Assembly: GCF_026236535.1 (NCBI RefSeq)
Contig: NZ_JAHTMW010000020.1
Coordinates: forward strand, 62,001-126,000
Direction of reading: 5' to 3'
Source: Streptomyces sp. SKN60
GTDB lineage: Bacteria > Actinomycetota > Actinomycetes > Streptomycetales > Streptomycetaceae
Length of the DNA stretch: 64,000 nucleotides
Shown here piece by piece: positions 25,821 through 34,386 of the stretch. Position 1 is the first letter of the stretch, and each line of letters begins with the position of its first letter. The position numbers and the translations under genes are program-made. Below the pieces are notes generated by a model. It searched no databases. It saw only the letters and a list, made by a program, of their open reading frames with translations, and was not told the DNA's origin.

Positions 25821-25836
25821 GTGACAGCGCAGTCAC
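25821..25836. promoter_or_regulatory. Perfect dyad gtgac-N6-gtcac before sucC
   Basis: A perfect inverted repeat with 5-base arms and a 6-base spacer, 63 bp before the sucC start, between the putative -10 element and the start. It could be an operator acting by roadblock. The regulator is unknown. Confidence 0.4.
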
Positions 25837-25898
25837 GTTGCCCTCCGCGGCACGCCCACGCAGACAACGAACCGCGATCATCTAGAAAAGGGACGCGC

Positions 25899-27077
25899 GT
25901 GGACCTGTTCGAGTACCAGGCGAGGGACCTCTTCGCCAAGCACGGTGTACCGGTGCTGGCCGGTGAAGTCATCGACACGCCTGAGGCGGCGCGCGAGGCC
26001 ACCGAGCGGCTTGGCGGCAAGTCGGTCGTCAAGGCGCAGGTGAAGGTCGGCGGCCGCGGCAAGGCCGGCGGCGTCAAGCTCGCCGCCACCCCGGACGAGG
26101 CCGTCGCCCGCGCGACGGACATCCTGGGCATGGACATCAAGGGCCACACGGTCCACAAGGTGATGATCGCGGAGACCGCTCCGGAGATCGTCGAGGAGTA
26201 CTACGTCTCGTACCTCCTCGACCGCACCAACCGCACCTTCCTCGCCATGGCCTCCGTGGCCGGTGGCATGGACATCGAGGAGGTCGCCGCGACGACCCCC
26301 GAGAAGCTCGCGAAGGTGCCGGTCGACTCCAACAAGGGCGTCGACATCGTCAAGGCCCGCGAGATCGTCGCCCAGGCGCAGTTCCCGGCCGAGGTCGCCG
26401 AGAAGGTCGCCGAGGTCCTCGTGACCCTGTGGAAGACCTTCGTCGCCGAGGACGCGCTCCTCGTCGAGGTCAACCCGCTGGCCAAGGTCGCCTCCGGCGA
26501 CATCCTGGCCCTCGACGGCAAGGTGTCCCTCGACGAGAACGCCGACTTCCGTCAGCCCGAGCACGAGGCGCTCGAGGACAAGGCCGCAGCCAACCCGCTC
26601 GAGGCTGCTGCCAAGGCCAAGGGCCTCAACTACGTCAAGCTCGACGGCGAGGTCGGCATCATCGGCAACGGCGCCGGCCTGGTCATGTCGACCCTGGACG
26701 TCGTCGCGTACGCCGGTGAGAACCACGGCGGCGTGAAGCCGGCCAACTTCCTCGACATCGGCGGCGGCGCCTCCGCCGAGGTCATGGCGAACGGCCTGGA
26801 GATCATCCTCGGCGACCCGGACGTCAAGTCCGTGTTCGTCAACGTCTTCGGCGGCATCACCGCCTGTGACGAGGTCGCCAACGGCATCGTGCAGGCCCTG
26901 GAGCTGCTCGCCTCGAAGGGCGAGGAAGTCACCAAGCCGCTGGTCGTGCGCCTCGACGGCAACAACGCGGAGCTGGGTCGCAAGATCCTGTCGGACGCCA
27001 ACCACCCGCTCGTGCAGCGCGTGGACACCATGGACGGCGCGGCCGACAAGGCCGCCGAGCTCGCGGCTGCGAAGTAA
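25899..27077 (+). CDS. sucC: Succinyl-CoA synthetase (ADP-forming) beta subunit
   Basis: 392 residues, the standard length. It catalyses succinyl-CoA to succinate with nucleotide phosphorylation in the TCA cycle, as a complex with SucD. It starts at a GTG (VDLFEYQARDLFAKHGV) with AAAAGGGA upstream. The ATP-grasp region is seen in KAQVKVGGRGKAGGVKLA. The C-terminal CoA-ligase domain includes GNGAGLVMSTLD and FVNVFGGITACDEVANG. Co-transcribed with sucD, 19 bp downstream. Confidence 0.98.
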   Translation: MDLFEYQARDLFAKHGVPVLAGEVIDTPEAAREATERLGGKSVVKAQVKVGGRGKAGGVKLAATPDEAVARATDILGMDIKGHTVHKVMIAETAPEIVEEYYVSYLLDRTNRTFLAMASVAGGMDIEEVAATTPEKLAKVPVDSNKGVDIVKAREIVAQAQFPAEVAEKVAEVLVTLWKTFVAEDALLVEVNPLAKVASGDILALDGKVSLDENADFRQPEHEALEDKAAANPLEAAAKAKGLNYVKLDGEVGIIGNGAGLVMSTLDVVAYAGENHGGVKPANFLDIGGGASAEVMANGLEIILGDPDVKSVFVNVFGGITACDEVANGIVQALELLASKGEEVTKPLVVRLDGNNAELGRKILSDANHPLVQRVDTMDGAADKAAELAAAK

Positions 27078-27096
27078 GGGACGAGGACACACAGCC

Positions 27097-27981
27097 ATGG
27101 CTATCTTCCTCAACAAGGACAGCAAGGTCATCGTCCAGGGCATGACCGGTGCCACGGGCATGAAGCACACCAAGCTCATGCTGGGTGACGGCACCAACAT
27201 CGTCGGCGGCGTGAACCCGCGCAAGGCGGGCACCAAGGTCGACTTCGACGGCACCGAGATCCCGGTCTTCGGCACCGTCGCCGAGGCCATGAAGGAGACC
27301 GGCGCCAACGTCTCGGTCCTCTTCGTGCCGCCGGCCTTCGCCAAGGCCGCCGTGGTCGAGGCGATCGACGCCGAGATCCCGCTCGCCGTGGTCATCACCG
27401 AGGGCATCGCGGTGCACGACTCCGCCGCGTTCTACGCGTACGCCGTGGAGAAGGGCAACAAGACCCGCCTCATCGGCCCGAACTGCCCCGGTCTCATCAC
27501 CCCGGGCCAGTCGAACGCCGGCATCATCCCGGGCGACATCACCAAGCCGGGCCGCATCGGCCTGGTCTCGAAGTCCGGCACGCTGACGTACCAGATGATG
27601 TACGAGCTCCGTGACATCGGCTTCTCCTCCGCCGTCGGCATCGGTGGCGACCCGGTCATCGGCACCACGCACATCGACGCCCTCGCGGCGTTCGAGGCGG
27701 ACCCCGACACCGACCTGATCGTCATGATCGGCGAGATCGGCGGCGACGCCGAGGAGCGTGCGGCCGACTTCATCAAGGCCAACGTCACCAAGCCGGTCGT
27801 CGGCTACGTCGCGGGCTTCACCGCCCCCGAGGGCAAGACCATGGGCCACGCCGGCGCCATCGTCTCCGGCTCCTCCGGCACCGCCGCGGCGAAGAAGGAG
27901 GCCCTCGAGGCCGCCGGTGTGAAGGTCGGCAAGACCCCGACCGAGACCGCCAAGCTGGCGCGCGCCATCCTCGCGGGCTGA
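27097..27981 (+). CDS. sucD: Succinyl-CoA synthetase alpha subunit
   Basis: 294 residues. It carries the CoA-binding Rossmann domain (VIVQGMTGATGMKHT) and the phospho-histidine loop GHAGAIVSG, with the conserved NCPGLITPG. It forms the heteromer with SucC. It is followed 30 bp later by the strongest hairpin in the window, which ends the operon. Confidence 0.98.
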   Translation: MAIFLNKDSKVIVQGMTGATGMKHTKLMLGDGTNIVGGVNPRKAGTKVDFDGTEIPVFGTVAEAMKETGANVSVLFVPPAFAKAAVVEAIDAEIPLAVVITEGIAVHDSAAFYAYAVEKGNKTRLIGPNCPGLITPGQSNAGIIPGDITKPGRIGLVSKSGTLTYQMMYELRDIGFSSAVGIGGDPVIGTTHIDALAAFEADPDTDLIVMIGEIGGDAEERAADFIKANVTKPVVGYVAGFTAPEGKTMGHAGAIVSGSSGTAAAKKEALEAAGVKVGKTPTETAKLARAILAG

Positions 27982-28011
27982 TCGCGGCACATCCGCACAG
28001 CAGCACCACAT

Positions 28012-28058
28012 GAGTGGGCCCCGCCCCGACCGGTTCACGGTCGGGGCGGGGCCCACTC
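28012..28058. terminator. 21-bp perfect hairpin after sucD
   Basis: Arms 28012-28032 and 28038-28058 pair perfectly around gttca. It lies between convergent sucD and the XRE/sigma fusion gene, so it is probably bidirectional. Confidence 0.9.
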
Positions 28059-28068
28059 GCATACGCGT

Positions 28069-29415
28069 CTACTCCGCGGCCGGCACCAGGCGTTCCGGGC
28101 CCGGGTTCGGGGCCGTGCGCAGCATGTCGCGCAGCTCCTTGTCCTCCGGGCGCAGCTTCTGCGGGCCGCCGCGGACCGGGACGCCCTCGACGGCCTCGCC
28201 CGGCGCGTTCACCGGGATGTACTGGGTCGGCGCGGTCGCCGCGGTGAGGGCCGTGACGGCGATCAGCGCCGCCGTGACTCCCACCACCGCCCTGGTCAGC
28301 AGCCGCGAACGGCGCTCGCTGCCGGTCCGCACCGCCCGCGCGGCGGGCAGGGTGGCGGTCGGCGCCTCCGCGACGAGCGCGGCGAGCCGCCGCTGCAGCG
28401 CCTCGGGTTCGGCGAGGTCGGGGATCTTCTGCCCGATGACCGTACGGGCGTGCAGCAGCCGGTTCCCGGCGGCCGGGGTGCTCGCCTCGGTCTCGGCGGC
28501 GGTCTCCGGCAGATCCAGGCCCAGGCCGTCGTAGAGCAGCACGGTCCGGCGGTACGGGGCGGGCAGATCGAGCAGCGCGCCGAGCAGCGCCCGCCGCGCG
28601 GCCTCGGTCGGCGGCGAGTCCGGGTGCCGGTGACGGCGCCGGAAGCGGTGCCAGGGCGAGAGCGCGTACTCGTACGCCGTCGCCCGCACCCAGCCCACCG
28701 GGTCGCCGTCCATGGCGACCTCGGGCCAGTGCTGCCAGGCGTGGTGGAAGGCGTACTCGACCGACTCGCGGGAGAGCCGGCGGCGCCCGGTGAGCAGATA
28801 GGTCTGGTGGACCAGGCCGGGCGCGGCGTGGTCGTAGAGCGCGTCGAAGGCCTCCTCCGGCGTGGGGCCGGGGAAGGTGGCGGCCGCCGGGGCGGGCGCG
28901 GGCGCGACGGGCTCCGGTGCCGCGGGCTCCGGAGCAGGGGCCGGCGCCTCCGCCTCCGCCACCGGTGCCGGTTTCAGCCGCTCCTGGGCCTGTTCCTGGG
29001 CCCGCGGCTCGGCAGGCTCCTCGACGGCTTCGGCCGTTCGGGTGACGGTCAGGGGCACCGGTTTCGGGGCCGCGGGCTTCTGGGCCGAGGGCTTCGCCGG
29101 ACCCGGCGCGGCCGGGGACTTCGGCGGGCGCGCGGCGCCCTTGGCGGCCGGGCGGGGCCGGGTGGCCGCGGGGGACGGCCGGGCGGGCTTCTCCGTACGG
29201 GGCGCGGCGGGCTCCTCGTAGACGCCGAGCAGCTTCGCGTACGCCTCACGCTTGCGGCCCCGCGGGGAGCTGCGGCCGGTCTCCCAGGCGCGGACGGTGG
29301 CCCGGGTGACGCCCAGGGCTTCCGCGACCTGGTCCTCGCTGAGGGAGAGCGACTCCCGCAGCCGGCGCCGCTCCTTGGGGGAGGGGAGCTGGACGGAGGG
29401 GCTCGTCGGACTCAT
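28069..29415 (-). CDS. XRE helix-turn-helix protein fused to a degenerate sigma-factor-like domain and a membrane helix
   Basis: 448 residues in four parts. (1) An XRE/Cro-type HTH at residues 13-65 (LSLSEDQVAEALGVTRATVR). (2) A Pro/Ala/Lys/Glu linker of roughly 120 residues. (3) A region with the look of ECF sigma domain 2 (FDALYDHAAPGLVHQTYLL, then HHAWQHWPEV and DPVGWVRATAYEYAL) and a degenerate region 4 (LDLPAPYRRTVLLYDGLGL). (4) A single membrane helix near residue 375 (VVGVTAALIAVTALTAATA) and a short external tail. GGGAGG precedes the ATG. A membrane-tethered regulator is inferred. The sigma activity may be lost, since the region 4 helices are poorly kept. Confidence 0.75.
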   Translation of the reverse strand: MSPTSPSVQLPSPKERRRLRESLSLSEDQVAEALGVTRATVRAWETGRSSPRGRKREAYAKLLGVYEEPAAPRTEKPARPSPAATRPRPAAKGAARPPKSPAAPGPAKPSAQKPAAPKPVPLTVTRTAEAVEEPAEPRAQEQAQERLKPAPVAEAEAPAPAPEPAAPEPVAPAPAPAAATFPGPTPEEAFDALYDHAAPGLVHQTYLLTGRRRLSRESVEYAFHHAWQHWPEVAMDGDPVGWVRATAYEYALSPWHRFRRRHRHPDSPPTEAARRALLGALLDLPAPYRRTVLLYDGLGLDLPETAAETEASTPAAGNRLLHARTVIGQKIPDLAEPEALQRRLAALVAEAPTATLPAARAVRTGSERRSRLLTRAVVGVTAALIAVTALTAATAPTQYIPVNAPGEAVEGVPVRGGPQKLRPEDKELRDMLRTAPNPGPERLVPAAE

Positions 29416-29526
29416 CGGCGTCGACCTCCCACAGCGCGACTCCGGACGGAAATGCACATAAACGTATCTTGAGCGACACAACGGCCATTCGCCTGTTACG
29501 AGGGCAAACAGCGTGTCGCTGGCAGC
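29416..29526. promoter_or_regulatory. Divergent promoter region, XRE fusion / DUF6350 gene
   Basis: A 111-bp gap with an AT-rich core (around 29450-29475, acataaacgtatcttgag) that probably holds promoter elements for both genes. Confidence 0.45.
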
Positions 29527-31113
29527 ATGAGCCCTGTGACGCACCTGACCGTCGAGCAGCGCCCCGCCCTGGCGCCCGCCGCCCTGGCCACCGCCTTCGT
29601 GCGCGGCGGCGTGGCGGCCGGCCTCGGCCTCGGCGCGGTCGCCGTGCTCGTGACCGCCGCCTGGATCGCCTCGCCGTTCCCCGACAGCGGCCCCGCCGGC
29701 GCCCTGCACACGGCCGCCGGGCTGTGGCTGCTCGCGCACGGCGCCGATCTGATCCGCACCGACACCGTCTCCGGCGTGCCCGCCCCGCTCGGCGTCACCC
29801 CGCTGCTGCTCACCGCCCTGCCGCTGTGGCTGGCGCACCGGGCGGCCCGCGACACCCTGGACCCGGATACGGATCCGGATCCGGACCCCGACCCCGACCC
29901 CGACTCGGACCCGGACCCGGGCGAGGGTCGCCTCCGGCCCTCGCCGGCCGGCGCCGTCGCGGCCGTCACCGCGGGATATCTGCTGGTCGTGGCGGCCGTC
30001 GTGGTCTACACGGAGGCCGGGACGCTGCCCGCGGACCTGGTCGCCACGGGCGCCTGGACGCCGGTCACCGTCTGCGCGGCGGCCGCCGCGGGCGCCTGGA
30101 CCGCGCACGGCCGGCCGCTGCCGGACCGGGCGCGGTACGCGGTCGCCCTGCGCGCCGCGGTGCCGGCCCTGGCCGTGCTCGGTGCGGGTGGCGCGCTGCT
30201 CTTCGGGGCCTCGCTGTTCTGGCACGTCGGCGACGCCCAGACGTCCTTCGACGGGCTCGCGGGGGAGTGGTCGGGCCGGGCCTCGGTCGCCCTCCTCGCC
30301 TGCGCGCTGCTGCCGAACGCCGCCCTCTGGGGTCTCGCGTACGGCCTCGGCCCCGGCTTCTCGCTCGGTACGGGCGCCCTGGTCACCCCGCTCGGCTTCA
30401 CCGGCACCCCGGCCGCGCCCGACTTCCCGCTGCTCGCCGCGCTGCCCGGCGCGGGCCCGGGCCGGTGGCTGCACTGGGCCGCGCTCGCGGTCCCGGTGGT
30501 GGCGGCGCTCGTCGCCGGGCACCGGGTGGGCCGGGCGGCGCGCGGCTGGACGGCGCAGGAGACGGCGCTGACGGCGCTGGGCGCGGCCTGGGTGTGCGGG
30601 GCGGCCGTCGCCGTCCTCACCGCGCTCGCCGGCGGCCCGCTCGGCTCGGGCCGGCTGGCCGTCTTCGGCCCGGTGTGGTGGCAGACCGGTGCGGCGGCGG
30701 TGCTGTGGTGCGGGGTGATCGGAGTGCCGGCGGCGTTCGCGGTACAGGCCTGGGGTCGGCGCGCCCAACGCCGCGCCGCGGCCCCCGCCGCCCCGCAGGT
30801 CCCGGCGCCCGACCCGGGCCAGGTCCAGGGCCCCGTCCCCGTACCGGAAGCGGAGCCCGTACCGCCCAAGTCCGTACTGCCGCAGCCCGCACCGGAGACG
30901 GCCGGCGCCCTGGCCCGGCTCGACGCGCTGGAGGAGCTGGACGACGGGGTGGACGAGGACTACGGCTTCCTGCCGGCCGCCTGGGAACCCTCGGCGGAAC
31001 CCGCACCGGAACCGAAACCGAAATCGGAACCGAAATCGAAATCGGAACCGAAATCGGAACCCGAACAGGCCGTCCCACCGGCCGCGGCCCCGGCCCCCGA
31101 CGACGACGACTGA
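29527..31113 (+). CDS. DUF6350 family polytopic membrane protein
   Basis: A 528-residue protein with about ten hydrophobic segments, matching the actinobacterial DUF6350 family (sometimes labelled PerM-like or cell-division membrane protein). The function is not established. A cytoplasmic or external loop near residue 115 is an Asp-Pro repeat (DPDTDPDPDPDPDPD). The soluble C-terminal tail ends in a Glu-Pro-Lys-Ser repeat (EPKPKSEPKSKSEPKSEPE). Both repeats come from short DNA tandems and look length-variable. Its stop is immediately followed by the stop of the convergent gene (31113/31114). Confidence 0.8.
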   Translation: MSPVTHLTVEQRPALAPAALATAFVRGGVAAGLGLGAVAVLVTAAWIASPFPDSGPAGALHTAAGLWLLAHGADLIRTDTVSGVPAPLGVTPLLLTALPLWLAHRAARDTLDPDTDPDPDPDPDPDSDPDPGEGRLRPSPAGAVAAVTAGYLLVVAAVVVYTEAGTLPADLVATGAWTPVTVCAAAAAGAWTAHGRPLPDRARYAVALRAAVPALAVLGAGGALLFGASLFWHVGDAQTSFDGLAGEWSGRASVALLACALLPNAALWGLAYGLGPGFSLGTGALVTPLGFTGTPAAPDFPLLAALPGAGPGRWLHWAALAVPVVAALVAGHRVGRAARGWTAQETALTALGAAWVCGAAVAVLTALAGGPLGSGRLAVFGPVWWQTGAAAVLWCGVIGVPAAFAVQAWGRRAQRRAAAPAAPQVPAPDPGQVQGPVPVPEAEPVPPKSVLPQPAPETAGALARLDALEELDDGVDEDYGFLPAAWEPSAEPAPEPKPKSEPKSKSEPKSEPEQAVPPAAAPAPDDDD

Positions 31114-31815
31114 CTACTCGTGCACGCCCAGCGTGTCCTGCAGCGGCTTCGGGAGCAGGTCGTTGCAGGCCAGCTGGCTCTGCTTGGTCAGGGCGTCGGC
31201 CCGGCACTCGTAGAAGTCGCGGTAGACGAAGTGCACGAGGAAGCCGCTGCCGACGATCATCAGGGCGAGTGCGGAGGCCACCAGGCCGCTGATCGCCGCG
31301 GTCTGCTTGGCCCGGTTCGCGGTGGCCGCCGCGGCGACGCGCTCGGCGGACGGCGGACCCTCCGGTGCCTTCGCGCGGGCCCGCAGGGAGCTGATCGCCC
31401 AGTAGACGCCGAGCGCGCCGAGCAGCAGCGCCAGCTCCTGGACGAAGAAGGAGAAGAAGAAGGCCCACATGCCCGCGAGCACCGCGTACCGCGCGCGCCG
31501 CTGCGCCGGGTCCGTCGGGTCCCAGCGCAGCCCGGGGCCCTGGCCGCCGTCCGGCCCGCCGCCGGGGCCGCCGCCCTGGCCGCCGCCGCCCGAAGAGCGC
31601 TCGGGGCGGCCGCCGAAGCCGTCGGAGGAACGGCCCGGCTGACTGCTGCTCCAGCCCGGTCCGCCGGCCGAACCCCCGGTCGGACCTCCGGCCGAGCCAC
31701 CGGCCGAGCCCTGGTCGGAGCCCTCCGGGAGTCTTGGCTGCCACGGCTGGTCCGGCTGCCCCTCCGGCGGCGGGGCGAACGGGTTGCTGTCGTTCGTGGA
31801 CTGGCGATCCGGCAT
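31114..31815 (-). CDS. Gly/Pro-rich N-terminus membrane protein
   Basis: 233 residues. The first 95 are Gly/Ser/Pro-rich and disordered (GGSAGGPTGGSAGGPG). Then come two or three membrane segments (YAVLAGMWAFFFSFFVQEL, LALLLGALGVYWAISSL, ISGLVASALALMIVGSGFLVHF) and a short tail with two Cys (YECRADALTKQSQLACNDLL) that could form a disulfide outside. A conserved Streptomyces hypothetical. It ends base to base with the convergent DUF6350 gene, and reads away from purN. Confidence 0.75.
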   Translation of the reverse strand: MPDRQSTNDSNPFAPPPEGQPDQPWQPRLPEGSDQGSAGGSAGGPTGGSAGGPGWSSSQPGRSSDGFGGRPERSSGGGGQGGGPGGGPDGGQGPGLRWDPTDPAQRRARYAVLAGMWAFFFSFFVQELALLLGALGVYWAISSLRARAKAPEGPPSAERVAAAATANRAKQTAAISGLVASALALMIVGSGFLVHFVYRDFYECRADALTKQSQLACNDLLPKPLQDTLGVHE

Positions 31816-31987
31816 GTGCTGGACGTCTTCCCTCTGTCTGTGTGCGCGGGTGTGGCGTGCAGGTGCGCGTGCGGCTGTGGCGTGCGGCTCGGTCGTGATG
31901 TGACGCGGTGTCGCATGTCGTCGGACCCTGACGCTACCCCCCGGTCACGCCCCCGTCCCGTGGGGGTTGTCCGGAGTGCCGGTATCG

Positions 31988-32015
31988 TTGCTGACGGTCG
32001 GGCCCTTCGTAGGGT
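31988..32015 (+). promoter_or_regulatory. Candidate purN promoter
   Basis: TTGCTG (31988-31993) and TAGGGT (32010-32015) with a 16-base spacer fit a housekeeping-sigma promoter. It is 65 bp before the purN start in the 265-bp divergent gap (31816-32080). Confidence 0.45.
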
Positions 32016-32080
32016 TCCCCGTATCGAGGGATGCGATTCGTTCGTACGACCGCACAAACACCACGGAAAGAGTGACCGCA

Positions 32081-32710
32081 GTGGCTGCCGCCCGCCTCGT
32101 CGTCCTGGTCTCCGGCTCCGGCACGAACCTCCAGGCCCTGCTGGACGCGATCGCCGCCGACCCCGAGGGCCCCGAGGGCTACGGTGCCGAGATCGTCGCC
32201 GTCGGCGCGGACCGCGACGCGATCGCCGGCCTGGAGCGCGCCGAGCGCGCCGGGATCCCCACCTTCGTGTGCCGGGTCAAGGACCACGCGAGCCGCGAGG
32301 AGTGGGACCGGGCGCTGACCGAGGCCACCGCCGCGTACGAGCCGGACCTGGTCGTCTCGGCCGGTTTCATGAAGATCGTCGGCAAGGAGTTCCTCGCCCG
32401 CTTCGGCGGCCGGGTCGTCAACACCCACCCGGCACTTCTCCCCAGTTTTCCCGGCGCGCACGGCGTGCGCGACGCCCTCGCCTACGGCGCGAAGGTCACC
32501 GGATGCACCGTCCACTTCGTCGACGACGGCGTCGACACCGGCCCGATCATCGCCCAGGGCGTGGTCGAGGTGCGGGACGAGGACGATGAGGCCGCGCTCC
32601 ACGAGCGCATCAAGGAAGTCGAGCGATCGCTGCTCGTCGAGGTCGTGGGGCGGCTCGCCCGCAACGGCTACAGCATTGAGGGACGAAAGGTTCATGTCGG
32701 TGAGCACTGA
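32081..32710 (+). CDS. purN: Phosphoribosylglycinamide formyltransferase
   Basis: 209 residues. It transfers formyl from 10-formyl-THF to GAR, step 3 of purine synthesis. GART motifs: VSGSGTNLQALLDAI, the catalytic Asn-His region NTHPALLPSFPG, and the Asp in FVDDGVDTGPII. The second of two in-frame GTGs (32081) is chosen because GGAAAGAG (32065-32072) overlaps the first and is correctly spaced for the second. Overlaps purH by 17 bp, so coupled to it. Confidence 0.97.
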   Translation: MAAARLVVLVSGSGTNLQALLDAIAADPEGPEGYGAEIVAVGADRDAIAGLERAERAGIPTFVCRVKDHASREEWDRALTEATAAYEPDLVVSAGFMKIVGKEFLARFGGRVVNTHPALLPSFPGAHGVRDALAYGAKVTGCTVHFVDDGVDTGPIIAQGVVEVRDEDDEAALHERIKEVERSLLVEVVGRLARNGYSIEGRKVHVGEH

Positions 32711-34259
32711 CGTTGTTAAGCCCATCCGCCGAGCGCTGGTCAGCGTCTACGACAAGACGGGGCTCGAGGAGCTCGCCCGTGGGCTGCACGAGGCCGGCGT
32801 CGAGCTGGTCTCCACCGGCTCCACCGCGTCGAAGATCGCCGCGGCCGGCGTCCCGGTCACCAAGGTCGAGGAGCTGACCGGCTTCCCCGAGTGCCTGGAC
32901 GGCCGCGTCAAGACGCTGCACCCGCGCGTGCACGCCGGCATCCTCGCCGACCTGCGCCTGGAGTCGCACCGCGCGCAGCTCGCCGAGCTCGGCGTGGAGC
33001 CCTTCGACCTGGTCGTCGTGAACCTCTACCCGTTCCGCGAGACCGTCGCCTCCGGCGCCTCGGCCGACGAGTGCGTCGAGCAGATCGACATCGGCGGCCC
33101 GTCGATGGTCCGCGCCGCCGCCAAGAACCACCCGTCGGTCGCGATCGTCACCAGCCCCGAGCGGTACGCCGACGTGCTCACCGCGGTCAAGGCCGGCGGC
33201 TTCGACCTGGCCGCCCGCAAGCGGCTCGCCGCCGAGGCCTTCCAGCACACCGCCGCGTACGACGTCGCCGTCGCCTCCTGGTTCGCCGACGACTACGCCG
33301 CCGCCGACGACAGTGGCTTCCCGGACTTCCTGGGCGCCACGTACGAGCGGAACAACGTGCTGCGCTACGGCGAGAACCCGCACCAGGGCGCCGCGCTCTA
33401 CGTCGACGGCACGGGCGGCCTCGCCCAGGCCGAGCAGCTGCACGGCAAGGAGATGTCGTACAACAACTACACGGACACCGACGCCGCGCGCCGGGCCGCG
33501 TACGACCACACCGAGCCGTGCGTCGCGATCATCAAGCACGCCAACCCGTGCGGCATCGCGATCGGCGCGGACGTCGCCGAGGCGCACCGCAAGGCGCACG
33601 CCTGCGACCCGCTGTCCGCGTTCGGCGGCGTCATCGCCGTCAACCGCCCGGTCTCCGTCGCCATGGCCGAGCAGGTCGCCGAGATCTTCACCGAGGTCAT
33701 CGTGGCCCCCGGCTACGAGGACGGCGCGGTCGAGGTCCTCGCCAAGAAGAAGAACATCCGCGTGCTGCGCGCCGAGGGCGCCCCGGCCAACCCGGTCGAG
33801 GTCAAGCCGATCGACGGCGGCGCGCTCCTCCAGGTCACCGACCGCCTGCAGGCGGAGGGCGACGACCCGGCGAACTGGACCCTGGCCACCGGCGAGGCCC
33901 TGTCGGCCGCCGAGCTCGCCGAGCTCGCCTTCGCCTGGAAGGCCTGCCGCGCGGTCAAGTCCAACGCGATCCTGCTCGCCAAGGACGGCGCCTCGGTCGG
34001 CGTCGGCATGGGCCAGGTCAACCGCGTCGACTCGGCGAAGCTCGCCGTCGAGCGGGCCGGCGAGGAGCGCGCCCGCGGCTCGTACGCCGCCTCGGACGCC
34101 TTCTTCCCCTTCCCGGACGGCCTGGAGATCCTGACCGCCGCGGGCGTGAAGGCGGTCGTGCAGCCGGGCGGCTCGGTGCGCGACGAGCTGGTGGTCGAGG
34201 CCGCGAAGAAGGCCGGCGTCACGATGTACTTCACGGGCACGCGCCACTTCTTCCACTGA
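32694..34259 (+). CDS. purH: Bifunctional AICAR formyltransferase/IMP cyclohydrolase
   Basis: 521 residues. It performs the last two purine steps to IMP and consumes 10-formyl-THF. The N-terminal IMP cyclohydrolase (MGS-like) domain shows STGSTASKIAAAGV, NLYPFRETV and IDIGGPSMVRAAAKN. The C-terminal transformylase shows YGENPHQGAALY and the Lys-His pair in IKHANPCG. Its substrate AICAR (ZMP) and ZTP are the ligands of the riboswitch seen upstream of glyA. The start is inside purN. A strong hairpin follows. Confidence 0.97.
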   Translation: MSVSTDVVKPIRRALVSVYDKTGLEELARGLHEAGVELVSTGSTASKIAAAGVPVTKVEELTGFPECLDGRVKTLHPRVHAGILADLRLESHRAQLAELGVEPFDLVVVNLYPFRETVASGASADECVEQIDIGGPSMVRAAAKNHPSVAIVTSPERYADVLTAVKAGGFDLAARKRLAAEAFQHTAAYDVAVASWFADDYAAADDSGFPDFLGATYERNNVLRYGENPHQGAALYVDGTGGLAQAEQLHGKEMSYNNYTDTDAARRAAYDHTEPCVAIIKHANPCGIAIGADVAEAHRKAHACDPLSAFGGVIAVNRPVSVAMAEQVAEIFTEVIVAPGYEDGAVEVLAKKKNIRVLRAEGAPANPVEVKPIDGGALLQVTDRLQAEGDDPANWTLATGEALSAAELAELAFAWKACRAVKSNAILLAKDGASVGVGMGQVNRVDSAKLAVERAGEERARGSYAASDAFFPFPDGLEILTAAGVKAVVQPGGSVRDELVVEAAKKAGVTMYFTGTRHFFH

Positions 34260-34267
34260 GACGGCGT

Positions 34268-34303
34268 CGTGCGGGGCCTTCCTCCCCGGGAAGGCCCCGC
34301 ACG
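34268..34303 (+). terminator. Hairpin after purH
   Basis: A 15-bp stem (34268-34282/34289-34303) with a 6-base loop starts 9 bp after the purH stop. There is no U-tract. Confidence 0.85.
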
Positions 34304-34386
34304 GCCCCGCTCGGCCCTCCGGTGGGCGGCTCTGCCGAACGGGTGGACTCTGGTCTAATGGGTTGCTCTTTTGTCGGCCGCCGTGA

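Larger units (their letters stand above)
25481..25898 (+). promoter_or_regulatory. 418-bp sucC upstream region
   Basis: No gene is seen. It contains a CRP-like dyad at 25709-25724, a GATAACCT string near 25768 that could be a -10 element, a second dyad at 25821-25836, and AAAAGGGA just before the sucC start. The first 100 bases after the VWA stop are GC-rich with imperfect dyads and may terminate the upstream operon. Confidence 0.55.

Noticed and set aside
31010..31075. Short regular repeats (Glu-Pro-Lys-Ser units, and Asp-Pro units near 29870) as a CRISPR-like array
   Set aside because: They are in-frame microsatellite-like codon repeats within a membrane protein gene, without spacers.
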